Under the pieces are notes generated by a model. That model saw nothing but the letters and a program-made list of their open reading frames with translations. It searched no databases and was not told the origin of the DNA. Positions 36,686 to 44,516 of a stretch of 64,000 bases of DNA are shown here, piece after piece. How positions within the stretch are numbered: the first letter of the stretch is position 1; every line of letters starts with the position of its first letter. The stretch spans positions 3,661,587 to 3,725,586 of the forward strand of contig NZ_CP044545.1 of assembly GCF_008935075.1 (NCBI RefSeq), written 5' to 3'. The translations under genes and the position numbers were made by a program. This DNA is from Pradoshia sp. D12 (lineage in GTDB: Bacteria > Bacillota > Bacilli > Bacillales > Pradoshiaceae).

Positions 36686-38746
36686 TTGGGAAAATATTTT
36701 ATTAAAGCTGCCAGTTTGCTGATTTTGCTATCATTTATCATTACTCTGTTACCAGAGAAAGCAGATGCCGCTAGCTTTACATCTAAAGTCAACGCTGATG
36801 TCCTAAATGTCCGCTCCAAGGCAACTACCAAATCCTCTGTCATCGGAAAAATCAAAAAAGGGAAAGTGGTCACAGTTCAATCTGAGCAAAATAACTGGAG
36901 CAAAATTACATACGATAAGAAGACCGGTTGGGTAATGAGCAAATATCTTACATATTCCAATTGGACAGGATATGCAAAAGTAAATAACCTGTCTATTAAG
37001 AAAACGGCCTCTTCCTCTGCCAAATCTCTTGCGACTATTAAGATAGGGACAGCCGTTTCAGTAAAAGGTCGAATGGGAAGCTGGGTTAACGTCTATTATT
37101 CCAGTAAAAAGGTGACTGGTTGGGTATCTATTTCAAGTCTAACAAAGTCAAATCCTGCGAATGGTACAGCAAACCTCGGAACCTATTATGTCACAGCTAC
37201 TAGCCTGAATGTACGTGCAACAGCGAGCACAAAAGCAAAGGTCATCACAACTGTGAAGAAAGACGCTGCCCTTACGCTTCAGCAAAAAATTGGTTCTTGG
37301 GGGAAAGCAAAAACCTCTAATGGTAAAGTTGGCTGGGTGAGTCTCTCTTATCTATCTACTAAAAAACCGGTTGCGAATCTTGGTACCTATTATGTTACGG
37401 CTAGTAGCCTATCTGTTCGCGAAAAAGCCAGCACCAAATCCAAGATCATCACTACTGTAAAGAAAAATGCTGCCGTAACTCTTCAACAGAAGAGTGGTTC
37501 CTGGGGGAAAGTAGAAACCTCTAACGGTAAAATTGGGTGGGTATCCCTGACTTATATTTCTACTAAAAAAACGGTCGCGAATCTCGGAACCTATTATGTT
37601 ACAGCCACTAGCTTGAATGTTCGTGAGAAAGCCAACACTAAAGCAAAGGTCATTACAACAGTAAAGAAAAACGCTACGGTTACTCTTCAGCAGAAAAGTG
37701 GTACCTGGGGGGAAGTGAAGACTTCAAACGGTAAAGTTGGCTGGGTGAGTCTCTCTTATCTATCTACTAAAAAACCTGCTGCGAATCTTGGTACCTATTA
37801 TGTAACAGCTAGCAATTTGAATGTACGTCAGAAGGCGGATACTTCATCCAAAGTCATCACGACTGTGAAGAAAAATGCCGCCCTTACTCTTCAGCAAAAA
37901 AGCGGTACCTGGGGAAAGGTGAAAACCTCTAACGGCGAAATTGGCTGGGTTGCTATGAAACATATTTCAACTAAAAAACCGGTCAATACGAAAACACCAC
38001 AGCCGGTATCAAATAAAACAGAGTATCTGGTTACCAACACCAACACTTCTTTGTATAAAAATGCTGACTCAAAATCTACCGTATTGGCTTCAGTTGCTAA
38101 AAACTCTAGTGTGATGAAACTGAATACAAACGGTAGCTTTACACAGGTTAAACTGGCATCCGGCCAGATTGGATGGATTACCAGCAAAACACTAATCGTT
38201 TCCAAAAGTGTGCAAGGAAAAGTTATTGTGATTGACCCTGGACATGGCGGGTCTGATACAGGAGCTATAGGGGTAAAGTTAAAAACAAAGGAAAAGACTA
38301 TTAATTTAAGTACTGCCAATTATTTAGCGACGATACTGGAAAATGCTGGAGCCACTGTTATTATGACACGCAGCAATGATACCTTTATTTCATTAGCCAA
38401 CAGAGCAGCAATCAGTAACTCAAAAAAAGCCGATGCGTTTGTCAGCATTCATTACAATGCAACTCCAGCCGCATCAGCATCTGGAATTGAGACTTTTTAC
38501 TATCAAAATAGTAGTTTGGCAAGTGCTATACACGGTGAATTGATTAAAGCAACAGGGTTGAAAGATAGGAAAGTTAAACAAGGTAATTTTCAAGTCATAA
38601 AGAGTAATAAACAACCAGCTACCTTGCTAGAACTTGGATTTCTTACAAATGCAGCCGAAGAAAAAACCATTTCCCAATCCAGCTATCACAAGAAAGCAGC
38701 ACAGGGTATTTTAAATGGCTTAAATGTATATTTCAAAAATAAATAA
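36686..38746 (+). CDS. N-acetylmuramoyl-L-alanine amidase with seven SH3b repeats
   Basis: 686 residues. Signal peptide (SLLILLSFIITLLPEKADAA), then seven bacterial SH3-like repeats of 60-70 residues (pattern LNVRxxAxTKxKVITTVKK...WGKVxTSNGKxGWV) and a C-terminal Amidase_3 domain (about 510-684) with zinc ligands in VIDPGHGG, KEKTINL and SIHYNA and the catalytic Glu in LLELGFL. It cuts the bond between MurNAc and L-Ala in peptidoglycan; the SH3b repeats bind the wall. TTG start at 36686 chosen because GAGGTG precedes it at 9 bases. Repeats 3-6 are near identical at DNA level, suggesting recent expansion. Confidence 0.92.
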   Translation: MGKYFIKAASLLILLSFIITLLPEKADAASFTSKVNADVLNVRSKATTKSSVIGKIKKGKVVTVQSEQNNWSKITYDKKTGWVMSKYLTYSNWTGYAKVNNLSIKKTASSSAKSLATIKIGTAVSVKGRMGSWVNVYYSSKKVTGWVSISSLTKSNPANGTANLGTYYVTATSLNVRATASTKAKVITTVKKDAALTLQQKIGSWGKAKTSNGKVGWVSLSYLSTKKPVANLGTYYVTASSLSVREKASTKSKIITTVKKNAAVTLQQKSGSWGKVETSNGKIGWVSLTYISTKKTVANLGTYYVTATSLNVREKANTKAKVITTVKKNATVTLQQKSGTWGEVKTSNGKVGWVSLSYLSTKKPAANLGTYYVTASNLNVRQKADTSSKVITTVKKNAALTLQQKSGTWGKVKTSNGEIGWVAMKHISTKKPVNTKTPQPVSNKTEYLVTNTNTSLYKNADSKSTVLASVAKNSSVMKLNTNGSFTQVKLASGQIGWITSKTLIVSKSVQGKVIVIDPGHGGSDTGAIGVKLKTKEKTINLSTANYLATILENAGATVIMTRSNDTFISLANRAAISNSKKADAFVSIHYNATPAASASGIETFYYQNSSLASAIHGELIKATGLKDRKVKQGNFQVIKSNKQPATLLELGFLTNAAEEKTISQSSYHKKAAQGILNGLNVYFKNK

Positions 38747-38757
38747 CGTCCAGCCTG

Positions 38758-38788
38758 AAGCCTCCGATCATCCTCGGAGGCTTTTAAT
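38758..38788 (+). terminator. Terminator of the amidase gene
   Basis: AGCCTCCGA / TCGGAGGCT stem with a 6-base loop, followed by TTTAATTTT. Confidence 0.85.
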
Positions 38789-38862
38789 TTTCACTAAAAT
38801 CCAATCCATCACTAAACCTTCGGAATACACTAAAACGATTATCCATAAATGGATGTGATAGG

Positions 38863-39435
38863 GTGCCAAATCAATTGAAAGAAATAGTTGGAGCCTGGCT
38901 GACGGCTATCGGAGCCATTGTTGTAGCCATCGGCTCTACTCCAAACACTGGATTACCAAACAAAATACAAAGAGAACTTAATTTAGTCGGGAATGCTCTG
39001 GAAGCAGTCGGTGCCGGCTTAGCCGCAGACGGACAAGATAATAAATCCTCACTTGAATATGCAGGGAATGTTATATCTAGTATCGGAGCCTTGGAAGTCA
39101 TTACTGGAATTGCTGTTGATTTCCCTGAACCTACCAATACGAATATTGCGATTCAGGGTAATTTATTACAGGCATTAGGCAGCGGAGTCAGTGCAGCTGA
39201 TGAATTAGGCGATCAAACCACTTTAGGAGAAACAGAAATCTTAATAGGTAATATTCTCCAAACCATTGGCAGTGTCATCCAAGCATTCGGCGTTAAAATT
39301 CAAGTTAATGACCAGCAGGAGGGACAATTCTATGTTGCATTGGGAAGCTGGATTCAAGCCGTTGGCGCTGTTCTATCCGCCATCGTTCAACAACTCGAGG
39401 AAGCTCATGAAAATAAACCAGGTATTAACGAATAA
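38863..39435 (+). CDS. Repetitive Gly/Ala/Ile-rich protein (DUF6944-like)
   Basis: 190 residues with repeated amphipathic segments of the form (V/I)G.WLTAIGAIVVAIGS, LNLVGNALEAVGAGL, GNVISSIGALEVITG, GNLLQALGSGV, GNILQTIGSVIQAFG, GSWIQAVGAVLSAI, each about 25-30 residues apart. No signal peptide. Proteins with this pattern are annotated as repetitive DUF proteins in Bacillus; the family number is from memory. Function unknown; the periodic small-residue helices suggest self-assembly or membrane association. GTG start with GGATGTGATAGG upstream. Confidence 0.75.
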   Translation: MPNQLKEIVGAWLTAIGAIVVAIGSTPNTGLPNKIQRELNLVGNALEAVGAGLAADGQDNKSSLEYAGNVISSIGALEVITGIAVDFPEPTNTNIAIQGNLLQALGSGVSAADELGDQTTLGETEILIGNILQTIGSVIQAFGVKIQVNDQQEGQFYVALGSWIQAVGAVLSAIVQQLEEAHENKPGINE

Positions 39436-39465
39436 GATGCCCTCCTCTGGAGGAGGACATTTTTA
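39436..39465 (+). terminator. Terminator of the repetitive protein gene
   Basis: CCTCCT, loop CTGG, AGGAGG, then ACATTTTTAC. Confidence 0.65.
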
Positions 39466-39931
39466 CATACAGGAATAGCTTTAAATAGTAGGGAGAAAAG
39501 CGGAGAATCCAATAGAGGTATATATCGGGACCAGCTTTCTGTGCCCTCCGCTAGATGACGAGCTGATTAGCGACAGTATATTCTGGACAACAAGATTTCC
39601 TGAAGTTTGATGGATAGTGGGAGTTGGTTTATAGAATATGTCGGAAAGAAATAGCTGCTATCGTATCACTTGAGAAGATTCCCATGATGACAATAAGTCT
39701 AATCCCCTAATAAACGTTCTTTTTTAAATTTCTTAAACTTTTTACCGACACCTTCTGCTATTCAGATAGCCGTTATACAGGTTTCCCTATCACTTTTCCA
39801 CAGTTGCTGGCTAACCATTTCATTTAAAATGACTATTTGTTGGTATTTGTTTTGTTTCACTTCGTGTTTTTTACGGTATAAATAGAGTACAACCATTCCA
39901 AATTATGTATAAAAAAAGGAGGCGCGAAACT

Positions 39932-40021
39932 ATGAGAATCCGAGCAGGCAGTTGGAGAATGCTTTCTAAACAAGAAAAGATCTTTATCCTGAATGCAGTC
40001 AGTCAGCGTCGGATATTTTAA
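39932..40021 (+). CDS. Putative 29-aa basic peptide
   Basis: ATG at 39932 is preceded by an excellent AAAGGAGG 9 bases away; 29 codons end in TAA. The product is basic (Arg/Lys-rich, MRIRAGSWRMLSKQEK at the start) with no membrane segment. A hairpin terminator follows about 160 bases downstream. B. subtilis has small basic Fur-regulated peptides of this size, but I see no clear similarity. The ribosome binding site is the main support. Confidence 0.4.
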   Translation: MRIRAGSWRMLSKQEKIFILNAVSQRRIF

Positions 40022-40179
40022 TCATCGCCAATCGGATGGTTCCTTACCTCAAGTATATTTGTAGGGCAGGAACGTAGGTTAAAGGTCTTTTCCTCTGTTC
40101 ACTTCTAAAAAGATAAATATACAATCCTTCGCTTTATTTTCTTTCTCACTTTTTCCTCCATTGTTGCTTTCAAGTAACC

Positions 40180-40214
40180 AATCATCCGTATCTTGACGGG
40201 TGATTATTTTATTT
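40180..40214 (+). terminator. Terminator downstream of the 29-aa ORF
   Basis: AATCATCCGT pairs with ACGGGTGATT (one mismatch), loop ATCTTG, followed by ATTTTATTT. Confidence 0.65.
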
Positions 40215-40411
40215 GGGCCTATTCATTAATCGATTGATTAATTTGGTCTTCTAACTCCTCCGGGTTGAAAGTATACTATACATATAGATGGTTACTGTAT
40301 TTTGTCATAAAAAATTCAATATGTATTATTTGAAATTATCTTCAATATGCCGATATAGTAGAAGTAAGTAACCGTTACTTATTACCCAATCCTAAAGGTG
40401 GTGTGAGGAAA

Positions 40412-41083
40412 ATGGCGAATCTAAAAATATCCCCACTATTTAAAATATCCCTAATGATTATACTTACTGTCCTTTTATTCGTTAGCCTTTATTTTATAAA
40501 GGGACCGTTTCTCGATAAGGATACTCTTGTCAAAAAAGTTGAGACCGCTCTCGCCGATCAAAATGTACATCAGCTCTCCCGGATTCTAACCTCATCAAAT
40601 GAAGACCTGGTTATTGACGAAGAAAATACAAAGATCTTGATGGATTACCTTCAAAAAAATCCTGATTACACCCAAAGCCTTCTGACAGTTCTCCATGAAC
40701 AATCCCGATATTATGATGATGATTCATCCAAAACAGGTAAGGAACAGCCCAGGATTGAAGGATTTTTAACACTGAAAAAGAATACGAATTCCTGGCTGCC
40801 GGACAACTATTCAATTGAAATCGATCCAGTTTATCTGACGATCACCACAAATTCTAAGCATGCCACCTTAATGGTGAATGGTGAACAAGTCATTAAGGCC
40901 AACGAAGCCATTTATGAAAAGAAAGTCGGCCCCCTTCTACCGGGAGAATACAAAGTCGAGGCAAAATTGAAAACAAATGATACGGATATCAACGAAAAGA
41001 AGCAGGTTGTTTTGTGGAATAGTGATGAGAAAATCAACATGAATTTAAATGATGAGGAAGTCGGCTTGGATACAAATGAATAA
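40412..41083 (+). CDS. TcaA/YvbJ-like membrane-anchored protein
   Basis: 223 residues: an N-terminal membrane helix (ISLMIILTVLLFVSLYFI), then KGPFLDKDTLVKKVETALADQNVHQLSRIL, resembling the first extracytoplasmic domain of TcaA/YvbJ proteins, and a second beta-rich domain (about 135-205; LTITTNSKHATLMVNGEQV, GPLLPGEYKVEA) of PEGA-like appearance. The N-terminal zinc ribbon and C-terminal domains of full TcaA are missing, so it is a short form. ATG at 40412 used because GGTGGTG precedes it; a GTG three codons upstream is possible. Role in envelope stress is inferred from the family. Confidence 0.65.
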   Translation: MANLKISPLFKISLMIILTVLLFVSLYFIKGPFLDKDTLVKKVETALADQNVHQLSRILTSSNEDLVIDEENTKILMDYLQKNPDYTQSLLTVLHEQSRYYDDDSSKTGKEQPRIEGFLTLKKNTNSWLPDNYSIEIDPVYLTITTNSKHATLMVNGEQVIKANEAIYEKKVGPLLPGEYKVEAKLKTNDTDINEKKQVVLWNSDEKINMNLNDEEVGLDTNE

Positions 41084-41090
41084 TGATAAG

Positions 41091-41122
41091 AAAGACAAAG
41101 ATCGGTCTTTGTCTTTTTTTAT
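41091..41122 (+). terminator. Terminator of the TcaA-like gene
   Basis: AAAGACAAAGA and TCTTTGTCTTT form a perfect 11-bp stem with a TCGG loop and a T-run. Confidence 0.9.
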
Positions 41123-41310
41123 TTCATTCTTTACAAATATATACTGAAATATCATAAGCAACAAAAAAGAAACTTAGGTCTATTCTCTTATTATATTGTT
41201 AAAACTTCTCAGTATACTTTTACAAATAGGAAGTTTGAATCAAGCACAGAAAACGAACATTCGATAATATTGTAGAAGAAAGCCCATTTTTATGATTCGT
41301 TTTTCCATAT

Positions 41311-41341
41311 AAAAGTACTGAGAAAATCATTTCCTCAGTAC
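41311..41341 (-). terminator. Probable terminator of the pheromone-precursor transcript
   Basis: GTACTGAG (41315-41322) pairs with CTCAGTAC (41334-41341); on the minus strand TTTTATATGG follows. It lies just after the 28-codon ORF, so precursor and small ORF would share one transcript. Confidence 0.65.
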
Positions 41342-41370
41342 AGAAAAATTATTCTGATGTAAACAGTTTC

Positions 41371-41457
41371 TTAATATACTGTTGGCAACTCATCCGACGT
41401 CTTATCATCTTTTTCCTTCTGTCTCACATATAAAAATTCATCAATATGGTTAGCCAA
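41371..41457 (-). CDS. 28-aa peptide ending in DELPTVY, second candidate pheromone
   Basis: A TTG at 41457 lies 9 bases after a GGAG and opens a 28-codon frame that overlaps the last 8 bases of the repeat gene in another frame and stops at TAA 41371. The product is hydrophilic (IDEFLYVRQKEKDD) and ends in SDELPTVY. This C-terminus matches the core AELPTMY repeated 14 times in the upstream protein and has the natural C-terminal position that the PapR signal has. It has no signal peptide of its own. Either it is a translationally coupled peptide, or the ancestral tail of the precursor now out of frame after repeat expansion. The motif match in an independent frame is hard to explain by chance. 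Confidence 0.7.
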   Translation of the reverse strand: MANHIDEFLYVRQKEKDDKTSDELPTVY

Positions 41458-42142
41458 TTGTATTCACTCCGTTACTCAGTTTTACATTATACATGGTTGG
41501 TAGTTCAGCTACTTGTGTGGGCTTCACATTATACATAGTCGGCAATTCTGCCACTTGTGTTGGTTTCACATTATACATAGTCGGTAACTCTGCCACTTGT
41601 GTGGGCTTCACATTATACATAGTCGGCAATTCTGCCACTTGTGTTGGTTTCACATTATACATAGTCGGTAACTCTGCCACTTGTGTGGGCTTCACATTAT
41701 ACATAGTCGGAAGCTCCGCTACTTGCATTGGTTTTACATTATACATAGTCGGAAGCTCTGCTACTTGCGTTGGTTTTACATTATACATAGTCGGAAGCTC
41801 CGCTACTTGTGTTGGTTTTACATTGTACATAGTCGGAAGCTCCGCTACTTGTGTTGGTTTTACATTATACATAGTCGGAAGCTCCGCTACTTGTGTTGGT
41901 TTTACATTGTACATAGTCGGAAGCTCTGCTACTTGTGTTGGTTTTACATTGTACATAGTCGGAAGCTCCGCTACTTGCGTTGGTTTTACATTGTACATAG
42001 TCGGAAGCTCCGCTACTTGTGTTGGTTTTACATTGTACATCGTTGGGAGCTCTGCAAGATCCGTTTTAGAAATAGTAATTGTCGCTGTCAAAGCACTGAT
42101 ACCTAACACACTAGCACCGATTAACATAATTTTCTTTTTCAT
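41450..42142 (-). CDS. Exported multi-copy PapR-like pheromone precursor
   Basis: 230 residues. The ATG at 42142 follows AAAGGGG at 8 bases. Residues 1-26 form a signal peptide (MKKKIMLIGASVLGISALTA). From residue 30 the protein is a perfect tandem array: 13 units of AELPTMYNVKPTQV (one has M for T at position 12) and a fourteenth AELPTMYNVK, then LSNGVNTIG. The segment AELPTMY resembles the B. cereus PapR heptapeptide ADLPFEF (A, acidic, L, P, aromatic end). The divergently oriented neighbour is a PlcR-family regulator, the usual partner of PapR. I infer secretion, protease trimming to many copies of an oligopeptide, and re-import. Known PapR proteins are about 48 residues with one copy, so this architecture is unusual. 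Confidence 0.8.
   Translation of the reverse strand: MKKKIMLIGASVLGISALTATITISKTDLAELPTMYNVKPTQVAELPTMYNVKPTQVAELPTMYNVKPTQVAELPTMYNVKPTQVAELPTMYNVKPTQVAELPTMYNVKPTQVAELPTMYNVKPTQVAELPTMYNVKPMQVAELPTMYNVKPTQVAELPTMYNVKPTQVAELPTMYNVKPTQVAELPTMYNVKPTQVAELPTMYNVKPTQVAELPTMYNVKLSNGVNTIG
41480..42055 (-). repeat. 42-bp tandem repeat array (14 units) inside the precursor gene
   Basis: Thirteen full 42-bp units and one partial unit without spacers. Units near the 3' end of the gene alternate between two variants and so form an 84-bp higher-order repeat; units near the 5' end form another set. Codons for Ala, Glu, Leu, Tyr, Val, Lys and Pro vary between units while the encoded core does not change. 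Confidence 0.95.
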
Positions 42143-42341
42143 ACATATTCCCCTTTTCATTCATAAGTTTATAAGTATAATTGGTTTATGTTTATACTTA
42201 CATTTAACCATATATTTACTTTTAAAGGTTTATTCGATACAGGGACTTTAGATTCAATTTATTCAATATAAACAAGCACATACATACTTTTTTACATATA
42301 AATATAACTATAGGAATACTATCGGAAAGGGGATACCATGA

Positions 42342-43259
42342 ATGGATTTCTCCGCAATTGGTCAGCGAATAAGAGATTTGAGGAAATCACTTAAACTATC
42401 TCAAGATGAGCTAGCCCAAGGAATATGTACACAAGCACAGATAAGTAAAATTGAAAAAGGTGATGTATATCCTTATGCTAATACCTTATATCTCATTTCA
42501 CAAAAATTAGGAGTGGATGTTAACTACTTCTTTGAAATTGGTTCTACTCCTAGAGTAGACTATGTTAATGAGGTAAGCAGACAGTTACGGCTGACGCGGC
42601 GCCATCTCCTCTACGAAGAGATGAATAGAATTGTAAAATTAGAAGAGGACAATCCGCTCTTTACGCAAAATGGGCGTAACAGACAGCTGATCTTATGGCA
42701 CAAGGGTGTCTATGAGCATGCTGTAAATAATAATGTGGAAAAATCTATAGAATTGCTTAAGTCAGCAATTGACTTAACACATGTTTTGGATAAAGTTTGG
42801 AATGAAAGAGAAATAGAAGTACTCATGTCTATGGGAGCAGTCTATGTTACAGACAATCAGAATGAGATTTCTCTAAAAATATTTTTGGAAGCTAAAGAGC
42901 ATTTATCACATTTAGTTTTCATTAGTGATCATTCGATTTTACCGCGGCTGTATTATAATATTGCCAGAGTGTATACTCGATTGAAACAATATGATGAATC
43001 TATTACATACTGTAAAAACGGTATAAAATATTGCTTAGAAAAAGACAATCTATTCCCATTGGCTGAATTACATTATCAAGTTAGCTACAATCTTGAAAAG
43101 CTTGGTAAGTATTCGGATTCCATATATTATTTAAATAAGGCTATTTCGATATTCGAATTAATCGAAGATAAAAAATATATGAACCTTCTGAAGGAAAAAA
43201 AGAGTTCCTTGGAATTACACTACGGAGACATAACAAAAGCTGATCATTCTAAAACATGA
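42342..43259 (+). CDS. PlcR-family (RRNPP) peptide-sensing transcription regulator
   Basis: 305 residues. An N-terminal HTH (about 5-62; IGQRIRDLRKSLKLSQDELA, then CTQAQISKIEKGDVYP) is followed by a helical TPR-type region (about 75-295) with repeats such as LYYNIARVYTRLKQYDESI and LHYQVSYNLEKLGKYSDSI. This is the PlcR layout; PlcR itself has about 285 residues and a similar CxQxxVSxIExGxVYPS segment. Such proteins bind an imported oligopeptide in the TPR groove and then DNA. ATG behind AAAGGGG. It is divergent from the multi-copy AELPTMY precursor across 200 bases, the expected arrangement of a regulator with its signal gene. I found no exact PlcR box in that gap. Confidence 0.88.
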   Translation: MDFSAIGQRIRDLRKSLKLSQDELAQGICTQAQISKIEKGDVYPYANTLYLISQKLGVDVNYFFEIGSTPRVDYVNEVSRQLRLTRRHLLYEEMNRIVKLEEDNPLFTQNGRNRQLILWHKGVYEHAVNNNVEKSIELLKSAIDLTHVLDKVWNEREIEVLMSMGAVYVTDNQNEISLKIFLEAKEHLSHLVFISDHSILPRLYYNIARVYTRLKQYDESITYCKNGIKYCLEKDNLFPLAELHYQVSYNLEKLGKYSDSIYYLNKAISIFELIEDKKYMNLLKEKKSSLELHYGDITKADHSKT

Positions 43260-43270
43260 TCAGCTTTTTC
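43236..43270 (+). terminator. Terminator of the PlcR-like gene
   Basis: AGCTGATCAT / ATGATCAGCT stem, loop TCTAAAAC, then TTTTTC. The right arm overlaps the stop codon. Confidence 0.9.
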
Positions 43271-43272
43271 TA

Positions 43273-43383
43273 TTATACCATAACAATATTATCACCCGTT
43301 AAAGCATCTACATAGATATTTACTTTTCCAAAGAGCTTTTCTGAATGATATATATACATCTTTTTACCGGCGCCTAAGATCAA
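43273..43383 (-). pseudogene. Remnant of a PepSY-like or YpeB-like C-terminus
   Basis: On the minus strand a short frame reads KLFGKVNIYVDALTGDNIVMV to a TAA, a pattern like the end of PepSY-type domains. In-frame upstream sequence is cut by a stop after about 36 codons and no longer gene is found. Best read as a leftover gene end; weak evidence. Confidence 0.3.
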
Positions 43384-43395
43384 CTAGATTTTAAG

Positions 43396-43432
43396 AAAGG
43401 CGAAGTTGTGTGTATTCAATTCGCCTTTTCTC
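43396..43432. terminator. Bidirectional terminator
   Basis: AAAGGCGAA (43396-43404) pairs with TTCGCCTTT (43420-43428), with T-rich sequence on both outer sides. Ends the VanZ-like gene on the minus strand. Confidence 0.65.
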
Positions 43433-43473
43433 TTATTTGAAGCTATTATGTTCCAGCTTCTCTCCAATAAATA

Positions 43474-43968
43474 TTACTTTCGAAATTTTCTCCATACAAA
43501 ATATAAGACAATCCCTGTCAATCCACCCACTGTATCAATCATCACATCATGAAAGAGTGGCGTGCGGTCACCTGTGAATGACTGATGCCATTCATCTGAG
43601 CAGGCATATAGAAAGACAATTCCCATCGTGATTGCCGTTACCTTCACCGCTCGCTGTACCCATACTCTGACGATACTGGCCAATATAAACGCCATTACAA
43701 AGTAAACGCTAAAATGGGCACCCTTACGGATAAAAAACTCAACAAAACCCGGCAACCCTAACGCTTCCACACTAATCTCTACACCAGCATAAGTGAAGCT
43801 TATTTTTGAAAGCAAAGCCACTACCGAATCAGGAAGCTTTAAGTTCTCACTCAGCAACGGTTGAATGTTTTGTTCGGTATAAGGCTGTGAGGAGGAATAA
43901 AATACTACTCCCACAACCAACAATAAAAGGATTAAACGGTATATGATCTTTTTCCTGTCATTATTCAT
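43474..43968 (-). CDS. VanZ-like family membrane protein
   Basis: 164 residues with four hydrophobic helices and the VanZ pattern: YSSSQPYTEQN near the N-terminus, FIRKGAHFSVYFVMAFIL (GAHF/Y), and ACSDEWHQSFTGDRTPLFHDVMIDTVGGLTGIVL (DEWHQ, R..DV..D..G). Proteins of this family are linked with teicoplanin resistance in some hosts, but in most Bacilli the role is unknown. Single gene. Confidence 0.85.
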   Translation of the reverse strand: MNNDRKKIIYRLILLLLVVGVVFYSSSQPYTEQNIQPLLSENLKLPDSVVALLSKISFTYAGVEISVEALGLPGFVEFFIRKGAHFSVYFVMAFILASIVRVWVQRAVKVTAITMGIVFLYACSDEWHQSFTGDRTPLFHDVMIDTVGGLTGIVLYFVWRKFRK

Positions 43969-44087
43969 ATTCCTATCCTAGCGGAATTCATCCGCAAGGT
44001 AAATGCCAAAGACTTGCAGAATGGAGATTTTCTCTTAATCAATCGATTGATTAATTCGTTTTGTATGTACTATGTATGCTTGCCTGT

Positions 44088-44261
44088 ATGAAAGATATTA
44101 AAACACCATGGCTAATAATCCTATTGCTGAGCTGTTTTACGGTTTTGGCTAATCTTTTAGGGTGGTTACTTTTTAATAGGTATGAAACGGAGAGGCATTA
44201 TCGGGAATTAGCTCATTTACAGTACAAATCGCTCAATAGATTGCTAATATCCCTAATTTAG
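44088..44261 (+). CDS. Small single-pass membrane protein candidate
   Basis: 57 residues from an ATG at 44088 (a longer frame from 44061 is possible). One hydrophobic helix (WLIILLLSCFTVLANLLGWLLF) then a charged tail (NRYETERHYRELAHLQYKSLNRL). No good ribosome binding site precedes either start, so coding status is uncertain. The amphipathic pattern is the main argument for it. Confidence 0.4.
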   Translation: MKDIKTPWLIILLLSCFTVLANLLGWLLFNRYETERHYRELAHLQYKSLNRLLISLI

Positions 44262-44460
44262 TAATATAAGCCGATAAATTAACGTCTCTAGGGACATATG
44301 AACAGATCCTGTTTGTTCATTCTTCCCAAAAATCTCTTTTTATGCCTACATTTAAAGAAAGATAGTCTTTTAGTCATTGCATTCTCTCCAATAACAGTAT
44401 TGCCTTAAAACACCCAGAGAGAACTTTTACCCGGTAATTGCTACTTCATCTCTTATAAAT

Positions 44461-44504
44461 GCAAAAAGACCAAATCCCGCCTCCTAAGAGCAAAATTTGG
44501 TCTT
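44461..44504 (-). terminator. Terminator of the 44517-44846 gene
   Basis: AAGACCAAAT / ATTTGGTCTT 10-bp stem with TTTTTGC following on the minus strand. Confidence 0.75.
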
Positions 44505-44516
44505 ACCTTATATGAT

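Larger units (their letters stand above)
39466..40411. other. Long gap with one short ORF and a terminator
   Basis: Almost 950 bases without a gene of normal size. The only supported items are the 29-codon ORF at 39932 and a terminator at 40180. An AGCGGAG / CTCCGCT pair (about 39499 and 39547) hints at a structured segment, but I cannot assign it to a known RNA. Confidence 0.45.

Noticed and set aside
41480-42055. CRISPR-like regular repeats
   Set aside because: The 42-bp units are contiguous with no unique spacers, lie inside a protein gene in frame, and no cas genes are nearby.
41493-42251. A 252-codon open frame on the plus strand across the repeat array
   Set aside because: It is the antisense shadow of the 42-bp repeat. 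It has no ribosome binding site or signal peptide, while the minus strand has both and a synonymous variation pattern.
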